A stretch of 32,327 bases of DNA, taken from the NCBI GenBank assembly GCA_905233365.1, contig CAJODT010000030.1:1-32327 (forward strand), read 5' to 3'. Origin of the DNA: an uncultured Succiniclasticum sp. Its GTDB lineage: Bacteria; Bacillota; Negativicutes; Acidaminococcales; Acidaminococcaceae. Below, piece by piece: positions 8,861 through 18,200 of this stretch (position 1 is its first letter; every line of letters begins with the position of its first letter). The position numbers and the translations under genes were made by a program. Below the pieces are notes generated by a model, which was given only the letters and a program-made list of their open reading frames with translations, had not been told where the DNA came from and did not search any database.

Positions 8861-9895
8861 TTACACCATCTCTGCCAGTTCCAGTATCAGGCGCTCGCTC
8901 TTTGGCCAGCCCAGGCAGGGATCGGTAATGGAACGACCGTACACACCGGCGCCGATTTTCTGGCTGCCGTCTTCGATGTAGCTTTCGATCATGATGCCTT
9001 TTACCAATTGACGGATATCCGTGGAGACCTGACGACTGTGCATCACGTCCTTGGAGATGCGAATTTGTTCCAGGTATTTTTTGCCGGAGTTGGAATGGTT
9101 GGCGTCCACAATGACGGCCGGGTTGACCACTTCCCGTTCGTGATAGGCGTCCAGCAGTCCATGCAGATCTTCGTAATGATAGTTAGGCATGTTGTTGCCG
9201 AATTTGTCCACATATCCTCGCAAAATGGCGTGGGCCATGGGATTGCCCTTGGTGCGGACTTCCCAGCCGTGGAACAAAAAGCTCTGTTCATGCTGGGCAG
9301 CTTCGATGGAATTCATCATGACGGAAATGTCGCCGCCGGTTGGGTTCTTCATGCCAACGGGAATGCCCACGCCGCTGGCAATCATCCGGTGCAGCTGGTC
9401 TTCCACGGAACGGGCGCCGATGGCAGCATAAGATAAAATATCGGAAAGGTAGCGGTGGTTTTCCGGGTACAGGATCTCTTCCGCGCTGGTGAGTCCGGTC
9501 TCCTGTACCACCCGCACATGCATCTTGCGGATGGCGGTGATGCCGGACAGCATGTCTTCCTTTCCTTCCGGGTTGGCCTGATGCAACATGCCCTTATAGC
9601 CGACGCCGATGGTTCGGGGTTTATTCGTGTAAACGCGGGGGATCAGCAGCAGCTTATCTTTCACTTTTTCCTGTACGCCTGCCAGGCGATGAACGTAGTC
9701 CAGCACTGCATCTTCATTATCGGCGGAACAGGGGCCGATGACCAGGATGAAACGGTCATCGCTGCCGAAAAAAATATCTCTGATTTCTTTATCTCTTGCT
9801 GCTTTGGTGGCTAACGCCGCGGTGCCAAGAGGATATTCCTGCATCAGTTCCTGGGGAGACGGCAGCTTCCGTATGAATTCCATCTGCATTTCCAT
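8861..9895 (-). CDS. aroF: 3-deoxy-7-phosphoheptulonate (DAHP) synthase, class I AroFGH type
   Basis: VIGPCSADNEDAVLDYV, PRVYTNKPRTIGVGYKG, MKNPTGGD, VDANHSNSGKKY. Start at ATG 9895 (MEMQMEFIRKLPSP) with upstream GAGGAA. Paralogue symbol is not certain. Confidence 0.93.
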   Translation of the reverse strand: MEMQMEFIRKLPSPQELMQEYPLGTAALATKAARDKEIRDIFFGSDDRFILVIGPCSADNEDAVLDYVHRLAGVQEKVKDKLLLIPRVYTNKPRTIGVGYKGMLHQANPEGKEDMLSGITAIRKMHVRVVQETGLTSAEEILYPENHRYLSDILSYAAIGARSVEDQLHRMIASGVGIPVGMKNPTGGDISVMMNSIEAAQHEQSFLFHGWEVRTKGNPMAHAILRGYVDKFGNNMPNYHYEDLHGLLDAYHEREVVNPAVIVDANHSNSGKKYLEQIRISKDVMHSRQVSTDIRQLVKGIMIESYIEDGSQKIGAGVYGRSITDPCLGWPKSERLILELAEMV

Positions 9896-10085
9896 AGTAT
9901 GTTTCCTCACTTCGTTTAAAATACAAACTATATTCCGGATTCTGTTTTCAAACAGGCCCGTTACATCAGCACACGCATCCTGTCCAAAATTTAGCACGTA
10001 TGTTGCGTTACGTAATCGTATATATAATACCACATTTTTGCCGAAGCCGTTGAAAAAATACTGCTAAAAAGGTTACAGAATCATA

Positions 10086-10114
10086 TTGACAAAACGAACT
10101 TCTGTTTGTATAAT
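10086..10114 (+). promoter_or_regulatory. recA sigma70-type promoter with a LexA-like box in the spacer
   Basis: TTGACA-17 bp-TATAAT (10086-10091, 10109-10114). CGAACTTCTGTTTG (10095-10108) in the spacer resembles the Gram-positive SOS box CGAAC-N4-GTTYG. Confidence 0.85.
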
Positions 10115-10156
10115 AATCACAGGAAAGTTTTCGACGAACAAATCAGGAGGTTAATT

Positions 10157-11230
10157 ATGGCAGGTATTTCAAACGATAAATTACGGGCGCTTGACAACGC
10201 CATGCGGCAGATTGAAAAGGATTTCGGCAAAGGTTCCATCATGCGTCTGGGCGAAGCCAGCGCCAAGATGAATGTGGAAACCATTCCTACCGGAGCTCTT
10301 TCTTTAGACATTGCATTAGGGGTTGGCGGCATTCCCCGTGGACGTGTGGTTGAGATTTACGGCCCGGAATCTTCCGGCAAAACGACCGTGGCGCTGCACA
10401 TGATCGCCGAAGCCCAGAAGATTGGAGGCTATGCAGCCTTTATCGACGCGGAGCATGCGCTGGATCCGGATTATGCCCGCCGCCTGGGCGTAGATGTGGA
10501 CAATCTGCTGATTTCCCAGCCGGATAACGGGGAGCAGGCGCTGGAGATCTGTGACGCGCTGGTGCGCAGCGGCGCCATTGATATCATCGTCATCGATTCC
10601 GTGGCGGCCCTGGTACCCCGTGCGGAAATCGAAGGGGAGATGGGGGACAGCCACGTTGGTCTGCAGGCACGCCTCATGAGCCAGGCCCTGCGCAAACTGA
10701 CCGGCATCATCGCCAAATCCAAATGCGCTACCATCTTTATCAACCAGATTCGTGAAAAGGTCGGTATCATGTTCGGCAATCCGGAAACCACCACCGGGGG
10801 ACGGGCGCTGAAATTCTACTCCACCATCCGTATGGAAGTGCGCAAGGTGGAAGTGATCAAGAACGGCAACGATGTGATCGGTTCCCGCACCCGGATCAAA
10901 GTGGTCAAGAACAAAGTGGCCCCGCCCTTTAAGCAGGCAGAGTTCGATATCATGTACGGACAGGGCATTTCCAAAACAGGCTGTTTGGTAGACCTGGGCG
11001 TGGATCTGGATTTATTGCAGAAAAGCGGCGCCTGGTTCTCCTACGGCGACGTGCGTATCGGGCAGGGCCGGGAAAAAGCCAAGGATTATTTACGGGACAA
11101 CCCGGAAGTGGCGGCGGAATTGGAGGCAAGGATCCGCGAGATGACCGTCAATAAACTGATGGCTCCGAAGGATGCGGAAGGAGTAGCGGCAGATGTTCCG
11201 GAACGCCAGCAAGCCCCTGACAACCAGTAA
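10157..11230 (+). CDS. recA: Recombinase RecA
   Basis: [75 protein letters not shown] 5' of ATG 10157. The longer ORF start at 10106 would lie in the -10 element. Confidence 0.98.
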   Translation: MAGISNDKLRALDNAMRQIEKDFGKGSIMRLGEASAKMNVETIPTGALSLDIALGVGGIPRGRVVEIYGPESSGKTTVALHMIAEAQKIGGYAAFIDAEHALDPDYARRLGVDVDNLLISQPDNGEQALEICDALVRSGAIDIIVIDSVAALVPRAEIEGEMGDSHVGLQARLMSQALRKLTGIIAKSKCATIFINQIREKVGIMFGNPETTTGGRALKFYSTIRMEVRKVEVIKNGNDVIGSRTRIKVVKNKVAPPFKQAEFDIMYGQGISKTGCLVDLGVDLDLLQKSGAWFSYGDVRIGQGREKAKDYLRDNPEVAAELEARIREMTVNKLMAPKDAEGVAADVPERQQAPDNQ

Positions 11231-11723
11231 CGAAGTCTACGAATATGCGTTAAGCCTGCTGGATCGGCGGGAACACGGTGAAAAGGAACTGGTGCAGAAG
11301 CTGCGGCGGCGCTGTCCTGACGCCGGACTGATCCGCGAGACTCTGGCAAAGCTGAAAGAGTATGATCTGCTCAACGAAGAACGCTATGCCAGACGTGTCT
11401 TTGAATCCTGGCGTGCCAGAAAGGTTTACGGCAGACAGCACCTGCAGGCAGAACTTTTGAAAAAGCAGGTAGGCGAGGCATATATTCCGGTCATCTTATC
11501 TATACTGAGCGAAGAGGAAGAGGCCTCGCGTGTGCAGGCGGCGTATCGGCAGATTGCGGTCAGACATGATAAAAAATATGACTGCACAACGGAAAAAGGC
11601 GTGGCGGCACTGGCCCGGTATTTCTCCGCCAGAGGGTTTGGCCCTTCCATGATCCGCCTGGGCCTGGCTTTGGCCAAAGAAGAAGCCGGGGCGTCATTGC
11701 AGGAGGATTCTTCTCAGGAGTAA
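11193..11723 (+). CDS. recX: Regulatory protein RecX
   Basis: [48 protein letters not shown]. Overlaps the 3' end of recA, the usual recA-recX arrangement. Confidence 0.88.
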   Translation: MFRNASKPLTTSNEVYEYALSLLDRREHGEKELVQKLRRRCPDAGLIRETLAKLKEYDLLNEERYARRVFESWRARKVYGRQHLQAELLKKQVGEAYIPVILSILSEEEEASRVQAAYRQIAVRHDKKYDCTTEKGVAALARYFSARGFGPSMIRLGLALAKEEAGASLQEDSSQE

Positions 11724-11825
11724 TAAGCCTGTAAGCTTGTCAGTTTGGTATGTTTTGATTGTTGCAGAACAAATATGTCAGGGAATTCCCTACATCGTAT
11801 TTTTAAGTAATTTAGTTGTATTTTA

Positions 11826-11888
11826 ATCCCCAAAATGGTCCATAAGCGCATTTCATCATTGCAGCCTTGACTTTTTGGGGATTTTTCA
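11826..11888 (+). terminator. Putative intrinsic terminator downstream of recX
   Basis: Stem AATCCCCAAAA / TTTTGGGGATT with a 37-nt loop, followed by TTT. Confidence 0.6.
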
Positions 11889-11913
11889 TTACAATTATAG
11901 TTGCCAATCGTGT

Positions 11914-11941
11914 AAGCAAAATTAATCAGTATTTCCTATAA
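11914..11941. repeat. MITE-like family, solo end (copy G)
   Basis: gcaaaattaatcagtatttcctataa matches the gaattaatcagtgtttccttaa terminus of copy A. Confidence 0.5.
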
Positions 11942-12035
11942 CTTAAAAATTTCGTATTTCACGAGGCGAACCACCGTATCGGTTGCCTTATTTTTATGTC
12001 GTAAAAGAAGGAGGTGAGACAAAATTTTCGAAACA

Positions 12036-13559
12036 GTGATTGCTGCAGTTGTGGCTTTGGCTGTTGGCGGCGGCGCAGGCTATGTGTTGCGCAAGAATGT
12101 GGCGGAAGGCAAACTCGCCACAGCGGAAGAAAAAGCCAGCCGCATGATCAAAGAAGCCGAAGAAGCAATTGAAGCAAAGAAAAAAGAATCCTTAATGGAA
12201 GCTAAGGATGAGATTCACCGTTTGCGTTCCGACATGGAACGTGAAAATAAAGAACGGCGCAACGATCTGCAAAGACAGGAACGCCGTCTGGTACAGAAAG
12301 AGGAAAATCTGGACCGCAAGATTGACGCTTTCGAAAAGAAAGAGGAAAATCTTACAGTAAAAGAATCCAAACTGAATGCTGCACAGGAAAAGGTCGACGC
12401 GCTTTACCAGAGACAGTTGCAGGAGCTGGAACGGTTATCCGGTTTAAGCAGCGAAGACGCGAAGCAGGAACTGCTGGCAGCGGTTCGTGATGATGTACAG
12501 CATGACACTGCCGTTATGATCAAGGAAATGGAACAGCGTGCCAAAGACGAAGCCGATAAAAAGGCCCGTGACATTATAGCGCTGGCCATCCAACGCTGCG
12601 CTGCCGATCAGGTGGCAGAGACTACGGTCTCCGTAGTAAGTCTGCCTAATGATGAAATGAAAGGCCGGATTATCGGCCGGGAAGGCAGAAACATCCGCAC
12701 GCTGGAAACCCTGACAGGCATTGATCTGATTATCGATGATACCCCGGAAGCAGTTATTATTTCCGGTTTTGACCCCGTACGCCGGGAAGTTGCCCGCATT
12801 GCCCTTGAAAAGCTCATCAATGATGGACGGATTCATCCGGCCCGTATCGAAGAAATGGTTGAAAAAGCCCAGAAGGAAGTTGAGCAGAACATCAAGGAAG
12901 CCGGCGAACAGGCAACCTTTACCGTTGGAGTCAACGGTCTGAGACCAGAGCTTATCAAATTGCTGGGACGACTGAAATACCGTACCAGCTACGGACAGAA
13001 TGTGCTGAACCACTCCATTGAAGTAGCGCAGCTGGCCGGCATCATGGCCTCAGAATTAGGCGTGGATGTTACATTGGCAAAACGTGCAGGCCTCCTGCAT
13101 GACATTGGCAAGGCAATCGACCACGAAATGGAAGGTTCCCATGTGGAACTGGGCGTGGAAGTTGCCAAGAAGTTCCGTGAATCCGCATTTGTGATCAACG
13201 CAATCGGATCCCATCACGGCGACATTGAACCAAATTGCGTGGAATCCGTACTGATTTCCGCTGCTGATGCTGTATCTGCTGCCCGACCGGGCGCCCGCAG
13301 AGAAACCCTGGAAAGTTACCTGAAGAGACTGACACGATTGGAAGAGATTTCCGAATCCTTTGACGGTGTGGAGAAGTGCTATGCAGTTCAGGCTGGCCGC
13401 GAGATCCGCATCATGGTAAAACCCGAAGTCATTGATGATACGAAAGCCGTTTTGCTGGCCCGCGATATCTCCAAGAAGATTGAGGAAGAAATGGAATATC
13501 CCGGACAGATCAAAGTGGTGATCATCCGTGAAACGAGGGCTGTTGACTACGCGAAGTAA
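12036..13559 (+). CDS. rny: Ribonuclease Y
   Basis: N-terminal TM, coiled coil, KH domain ([29 protein letters not shown]), HD domain ([17 protein letters not shown]). GTG start per ORF track. An in-frame ATT at 12024 has better spacing from AAGGAGGTG. Confidence 0.97.
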   Translation: MIAAVVALAVGGGAGYVLRKNVAEGKLATAEEKASRMIKEAEEAIEAKKKESLMEAKDEIHRLRSDMERENKERRNDLQRQERRLVQKEENLDRKIDAFEKKEENLTVKESKLNAAQEKVDALYQRQLQELERLSGLSSEDAKQELLAAVRDDVQHDTAVMIKEMEQRAKDEADKKARDIIALAIQRCAADQVAETTVSVVSLPNDEMKGRIIGREGRNIRTLETLTGIDLIIDDTPEAVIISGFDPVRREVARIALEKLINDGRIHPARIEEMVEKAQKEVEQNIKEAGEQATFTVGVNGLRPELIKLLGRLKYRTSYGQNVLNHSIEVAQLAGIMASELGVDVTLAKRAGLLHDIGKAIDHEMEGSHVELGVEVAKKFRESAFVINAIGSHHGDIEPNCVESVLISAADAVSAARPGARRETLESYLKRLTRLEEISESFDGVEKCYAVQAGREIRIMVKPEVIDDTKAVLLARDISKKIEEEMEYPGQIKVVIIRETRAVDYAK

Positions 13560-13561
13560 AT

Positions 13562-13596
13562 ATATGGCTGCGTTCCGCAAGGCTCGCAGCCATTTT
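13562..13596 (+). terminator. Intrinsic terminator after rny
   Basis: ATGGCTGCG-ttccgcaaggct-CGCAGCCAT followed by TTTTT. Confidence 0.92.
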
Positions 13597-13745
13597 TTAA
13601 GAAAGCATATAGTGTTGTGGTTGTAAAATTTTGAAACAAGGTTGCTGCAGTTTGCGTGTGACCGAAATCTGATTTTGAAAATTACGCTTAGAGAATTTGG
13701 CGATAGTTATATAATTCGATTTAGTTTATAGGAAGGTGAGAGCAT

Positions 13746-14219
13746 ATGCGTATACCGGGAGCTGGCGGTGTGCAGGATATCCGGATCTACGAGGTTGCGT
13801 TCAAGGATGCCTGGGACCTGATCTTTGATTGCTTGAACGATATCGGTATCGATGTGGATGAACGGGATGAAGAGCACCATGTTGTCCACGGGCATAAACG
13901 GCAGAAGTATTTTGATATTACCCTGCAGGATATGGGGGACGGGGCGGTCCAGCTGTTCTTTGACCAGCACAAGAAACATATTGAAGTGTACACCTGGAGA
14001 CCGGATTACAGCGATGTGGACGCGTTTTACAAGTTGTATGAGCAGCGTCTCATCGAGATGAAGGCATTTATCCGCTGCACCCGCTGCGGTCATAAGGTGA
14101 GGGCTAATACGAAATTCTGTCCGGAATGCGGAACAAAGATCAACTTCAATGAAGATGCAATCGACAACTCTGACGAGAAGAAAGGCTTTTTTGAGTCGAT
14201 CTTCCGGAGTGACGACTAA
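13746..14219 (+). CDS. Uncharacterised protein with C-terminal zinc ribbon
   Basis: 157-aa ORF with good RBS (GGAAGGTGAG). CTRCGHKVRANTKFCPECG zinc ribbon preceded by a conserved-looking alpha/beta N-terminal region. Own terminator downstream. Confidence 0.75.
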   Translation: MRIPGAGGVQDIRIYEVAFKDAWDLIFDCLNDIGIDVDERDEEHHVVHGHKRQKYFDITLQDMGDGAVQLFFDQHKKHIEVYTWRPDYSDVDAFYKLYEQRLIEMKAFIRCTRCGHKVRANTKFCPECGTKINFNEDAIDNSDEKKGFFESIFRSDD

Positions 14220-14265
14220 TTGTTGAATGTAGTTGTGGCAGCATGAACAAAGCAAACTATCGAAG

Positions 14266-14293
14266 GCGCCTGCGGGAGCAGGCGTTATTTTTT
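14266..14293 (+). terminator. Intrinsic terminator after the zinc-ribbon gene
   Basis: gCGCCTGCgggaGCAGGCGttatttttt. Confidence 0.8.
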
Positions 14294-14327
14294 GTCCCTG
14301 CATGTAAACAAAGCCCTGCCGCGCAAA

Positions 14328-14358
14328 CAAAAAAGCTGCTCTCCGAAGAGAACAGCTC
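14328..14358 (-). terminator. Intrinsic terminator of rpmB
   Basis: Minus strand AGCTGTTCTC-ttcg-GAGAGCAGCTTTTTT. Confidence 0.9.
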
Positions 14359-14374
14359 ATTGTATCATTTCTGA

Positions 14375-14563
14375 TTATGCGCGGGTAACTTTGCCGGAAC
14401 GCAGGCAACGGGTGCAGACATTTACACGTTTCACTTCGCCGTCAACGACAGCCCGTACAGTCTGTACATTGGGCTTCCAGGCAGCTTTGGTGTGACGGTT
14501 GGAATGGCTTACGTTGTTGCCGGACATGATGCCCTTACCGCAAACTTCACAGATATGTGCCAT
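14375..14563 (-). CDS. rpmB: 50S ribosomal protein L28
   Basis: MAHICEVCGKGIMSGNNVSHSNRHTKAAWKPNVQTVR, RCLRSGKV. GAAGGAGG RBS. Confidence 0.97.
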   Translation of the reverse strand: MAHICEVCGKGIMSGNNVSHSNRHTKAAWKPNVQTVRAVVDGEVKRVNVCTRCLRSGKVTRA

Positions 14564-14826
14564 CGTGGTTCGACCTCCTTCACAGAATCAAGCATATAGC
14601 TACTCATTAAAATTAACATGAGTATATTATCACAATTGGAATTGAAAAGCAAGCATTTTTCAAAAATGTCAAAGAAAAATATGAAAATAGTGCTATAATA
14701 AGATACGTTTAGGAATAGCGTTTAAGGACAGGGTACAACATTTTATGTCAGCCATAGCGTGTTGGATAACGTTTTGAGTTGGGCTGGCAGACAGTGTTGC
14801 TATGAATGTACTTAACTGAAAATATT

Positions 14827-16920
14827 ATGGAAAGGCGGGGTAGCGTGGAAAACTGGTGGCAGCGTCCGATCACTGCGTTAAAGGGTATCGGCAGCAGACG
14901 GGCGGAAGCGTTTGCCCGTTTGGAGATCGTAACCATTGGCGATCTGCTGAATTATTATCCCCGGCTGGACAGTTACATTGACTATTCTTATCTGGCAACC
15001 ATACGTGAATTAAAAACGGATGGCTCCCGCCAGATTTTTGAAGCGGAAGCCCTGCGGGCTTTGGAACGTGTGTCCGGCGGCGGCCGGCGTTATGCTGTCA
15101 TCACCGTGAAGGATGAAACAGGTTATGCGGAAATTTTCCTGTTCGGCGCCCAGCGTTTCCAGGCCCGGCGCTTTAAACCAGGCAGCCGTCTTCTGGTCAC
15201 AGGGCGTGTGAAACCGGGACGTACAGCCAAAGCAGTCAGCGAAGTGTTGCTGCAGTCCTGCGATGAAGAGAGCCTGGATAAGTCTGTTGGCATTTTGCCT
15301 GTGTATAATTTAACGGAGTCACTGACCCAGCAGAATTTGCGCGCGGCTGTTCGTCAGGCATTGGAGCTGGCAAAGGAGTACGGACTTCCGGAAACGATTC
15401 CGGAGGCCGTCCGTAAGCAATACGGATTTTTATCACGCTTTGATGCGGTACGCAATATCCATTTCCCGGAAAGCACAGAAATGTTCCGTGCAGCGAAAAA
15501 ACGCCTGGTGTATGAAGAACTGTTCCTGCTGCAGTGCGGGCTGATGCTGAACCGGGAGCATAACCACGACGGACGTCCGGGCATTAAACTTGCCAGAGAC
15601 GGAAAGGTTGTGCAGCAGGTTTTGCATAATCTGCCGTTTACACTGACCCCAGCCCAGCAAAAAGCCTGGGCGGATATTTCCGGCGACATGGAAGATGTGA
15701 AACCCATGCACCGGTTGCTGCAGGGCGACGTGGGCAGCGGCAAGACCGTTATTGCGGCCTTGGCTCTGGCCAAAGCGGCGGAAAACGGATATCAGGGCTG
15801 CATCATGGCGCCCACGGGCATTCTGGCCCAGCAGCATCTGGAAACGCTGACGGAATTTTTTAAAGATACCGGAATCACCATTAAAATATTAACCAGCAAC
15901 ACCAAAACGGCAGAGCGCCGTGAGATTCTGCAGGAACTGGCAGAGGGTACGCTTAACGTTTTGGTAGGCACCCATGCACTGCTGCAGGATGACGTGGTCT
16001 TTGCCCACCTGGCTCTTGTGGTGACAGACGAGCAGCACCGCTTCGGCGTGAACCAGCGGGCGGCGCTGGTGAATAAATCGGACTACGCCCCGGACGTGTT
16101 GATCATGACAGCCACGCCCATTCCCCGTACCTTAGCACTTACGGTCTACGGTGATGTGGAAACCTCTGTGATGCGGGGCATGCCTCCCGGAAGGAAGGCA
16201 GTGGAAACCTTGTGCTACACTGGCGACATGCGGCAAAAAGTGTATGCCGGCATGGTGCGGCAGATCGAAGCGGGGCGGCAGGTGTATTTGGTCTGCGCTT
16301 CCATTGAGGAATCGGAAGTCATGGAAGGCATCCGCAGTGTCAACGATGTGTACGCTGAACTGAAAAAAACCTGGCTGAAGAACATTCCCTGCGGCCTGCT
16401 CCACGGCAAATTGAAGCCAACGGAAAAAGATGAAATCATGGAAGCCTTTGCGGCAGGGAAACTGAAATGCCTTGTGACGACCACCGTGATTGAAGTGGGG
16501 GTCAACGTACCCAACGCTACGCTGATGATTGTGGAAAACGCGGACCGGTTCGGTTTAGCTCAGCTGCACCAGCTGCGTGGCCGGGTAGGGCGCGGCGATA
16601 AACAATCCTATTGTGTACTGCTGACAGATAATCAGGAGCAGGACAACCTGGCCCGCTTAACGGTGCTGCACAATTCCAACGACGGTTTTGAATTGGCCCA
16701 GCGGGATCTGGAACTGCGGGGAGCGGGGCAGCTGTTCGGTCTGCGTCAGCACGGTTTGCCGGATTTGCGTCTGGCGGATATATTGCGGGACACGGACGTA
16801 CTGCTGGCGGCCCGTAAAGACGCGGCCCGCGCGTTAGCCCAGCCGGAACTGCGGAAAGAAATGTTACAAGGCGCCGCCAATCTGTTTGACAGCCGCTTTG
16901 CCGGAATTTTTAATTCATAA
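14827..16920 (+). CDS. recG: ATP-dependent DNA helicase RecG
   Basis: LLQGDVGSGKTVIAALA, MAPTGILAQQH, DEQHRFGVNQR, MTATPIPRTLA, QLHQLRGRVGRGDKQSYC. Exact start uncertain (14806, ATG 14827 or GTG 14845). Confidence 0.96.
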   Translation: MERRGSVENWWQRPITALKGIGSRRAEAFARLEIVTIGDLLNYYPRLDSYIDYSYLATIRELKTDGSRQIFEAEALRALERVSGGGRRYAVITVKDETGYAEIFLFGAQRFQARRFKPGSRLLVTGRVKPGRTAKAVSEVLLQSCDEESLDKSVGILPVYNLTESLTQQNLRAAVRQALELAKEYGLPETIPEAVRKQYGFLSRFDAVRNIHFPESTEMFRAAKKRLVYEELFLLQCGLMLNREHNHDGRPGIKLARDGKVVQQVLHNLPFTLTPAQQKAWADISGDMEDVKPMHRLLQGDVGSGKTVIAALALAKAAENGYQGCIMAPTGILAQQHLETLTEFFKDTGITIKILTSNTKTAERREILQELAEGTLNVLVGTHALLQDDVVFAHLALVVTDEQHRFGVNQRAALVNKSDYAPDVLIMTATPIPRTLALTVYGDVETSVMRGMPPGRKAVETLCYTGDMRQKVYAGMVRQIEAGRQVYLVCASIEESEVMEGIRSVNDVYAELKKTWLKNIPCGLLHGKLKPTEKDEIMEAFAAGKLKCLVTTTVIEVGVNVPNATLMIVENADRFGLAQLHQLRGRVGRGDKQSYCVLLTDNQEQDNLARLTVLHNSNDGFELAQRDLELRGAGQLFGLRQHGLPDLRLADILRDTDVLLAARKDAARALAQPELRKEMLQGAANLFDSRFAGIFNS

Positions 16921-16933
16921 TGTTTCGTTAAAC

Positions 16934-17000
16934 GCAAACAGCCTTATAACGTTTTGCAAAATGCAATTTTATTTTTTCATAAAACGTTACAGCGGTTTGC
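16934..17000. repeat. Imperfect palindrome downstream of recG
   Basis: GCAAACaGCcttaTAACGTTTT ... AAAACGTTAcaGCgGTTTGC inverted arms around a T-rich centre. Confidence 0.5.
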
Positions 17001-17047
17001 AATTTATAAGCAAGTTTTACATATAAATTCAGAAAGAAGAACCCTAT

Positions 17048-17749
17048 ATGTCAGAAGATAAAAAGAAGTGGTATCAGGACCCGGACGGGTTAACCAAAGT
17101 CATCGCCCTTGTGCTGCTTTTGTTGTTGCTGCTGTGCCTGCACGTTTTTGCCGGCGACGTGGTACACAAGGTGTTTCAATTGGCCGTCGGTGGCAACGTA
17201 AAAGCCCTGGCGGAATACCTGCGTTCCTTCGGTCACTGGGCCATTGCCATCAGCTTTTTTATTGATGTACTCATTAACGCGGGCAGCATCTTTCCTTCCA
17301 TCTTTTTGTCCACCGCCAACGGTCTCATCTTCGGCCTGCCCCTGGGAATCGTGGTTTCCTGGCTGGCGGAGACCACCGGCGTAGTGATCAGCTTCCTGCT
17401 GATGCGTTTTTTCTTCCGCAACACAGCGGAAAAACTGATCCGGAAAGCCAACCGCCTGCAGGACATCGACAAGGCCAGCGAAAAGAATGGCATCATCTGG
17501 ATGACCTTTGCCCGTGCGTTGCCGTATTTTCCTTCCGGCATCCTCACCGCCATCGGCGCCCTGAGCCGCATGAGCACAAGGGACTATATCATCGCCAACC
17601 TGATCGGTAAATTTCCTTCCACGGCCCTGGAAGTGGTCATCGGCCACGATGTGGTGCACTTCCGGGAAAGCATGATGCGCCTGACGTTCCTTGTAATCGT
17701 GGTGGCCGTGGTGTTTTATATCGGGAAGAAGAAGCTGTTTAAGGACTGA
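17048..17749 (+). CDS. VTT (TVP38/TMEM64, DedA-like) family membrane protein
   Basis: Multiple hydrophobic segments with ANGLIFGLPLGIVVSWLAETTGVVISFLLMRFF and ARALPYFPSGILTAIGALSRMSTRDYI, typical of the VTT domain. Confidence 0.82.
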   Translation: MSEDKKKWYQDPDGLTKVIALVLLLLLLLCLHVFAGDVVHKVFQLAVGGNVKALAEYLRSFGHWAIAISFFIDVLINAGSIFPSIFLSTANGLIFGLPLGIVVSWLAETTGVVISFLLMRFFFRNTAEKLIRKANRLQDIDKASEKNGIIWMTFARALPYFPSGILTAIGALSRMSTRDYIIANLIGKFPSTALEVVIGHDVVHFRESMMRLTFLVIVVAVVFYIGKKKLFKD

Positions 17750-17770
17750 ATCGAGTTTACTATTCACGAA

Positions 17771-17813
17771 CCGAAATGGGGAGGATAAGTTAATGCTTTT
17801 CCCCGTTTTGGCG
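17771..17813 (+). terminator. Putative terminator or hairpin after the VTT gene
   Basis: CCGAAATGGGGA ... TCCCCGTTTTGG inverted repeat (with G-U pairs) just after the stop codon. Weak T-tract. Confidence 0.45.
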
Positions 17814-17950
17814 GGTCAGTGCAGTGGCAGCTCTCTCGAACAAAGCAATGAAATGCAGGTATGAAATGTTACTGTGAGACAAGACATACAGACTATCTAT
17901 ACTATATAACAGAGAGCAGGCTCCAAAACCGCGGCACGACTGGAGTTGTG

Positions 17951-17982
17951 AAAAAACTTTGGTCATTGGAATGACCAAAAGC
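17951..17982 (-). terminator. Hairpin with T-tract on the minus strand; candidate distal terminator for the hydF transcript
   Basis: Plus strand aaaaaacTTTGGTCATTggAATGACCAAAA. On the minus strand the perfect stem is followed by GTTTTTT. Confidence 0.6.
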
Positions 17983-18054
17983 ATAGTTCGTGGCATAGTA
18001 TGAGTGCTTCAGCGTGAGTGTGGCGTATATGTTATAGAAATAAGAAATAAGAAA

Positions 18055-18097
18055 AGACCGGGACGCATCCAGGTTAGGCTATTTCCCGGTTTTTACT
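18055..18097. terminator. Candidate bidirectional intrinsic terminator
   Basis: aagACCGGGA ... TCCCGGTttttac on plus. Minus strand also ends in a T-rich tract (cttttctt). Confidence 0.55.
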
Positions 18098-18200
18098 TTC
18101 TGTCATGTCTTTGAAATCTGCCAGTGTCTCATGTATTCCACACAAAAAAGAGCCGGGCAACAGGCAGCAAACACTACGCGTTGTACCAGATCCTTATCTT

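Noticed and set aside
8819-9436. 205-aa plus-strand ORF opposite the DAHP synthase
   Set aside because: Antisense to a well-supported CDS and starts inside the 183-bp palindrome; composition typical of a shadow frame.
17790-17996. 68-aa minus-strand ORF in the VTT-hydF gap
   Set aside because: Crosses two hairpins, no RBS seen and no recognisable domain; the region is better explained as structured non-coding DNA.
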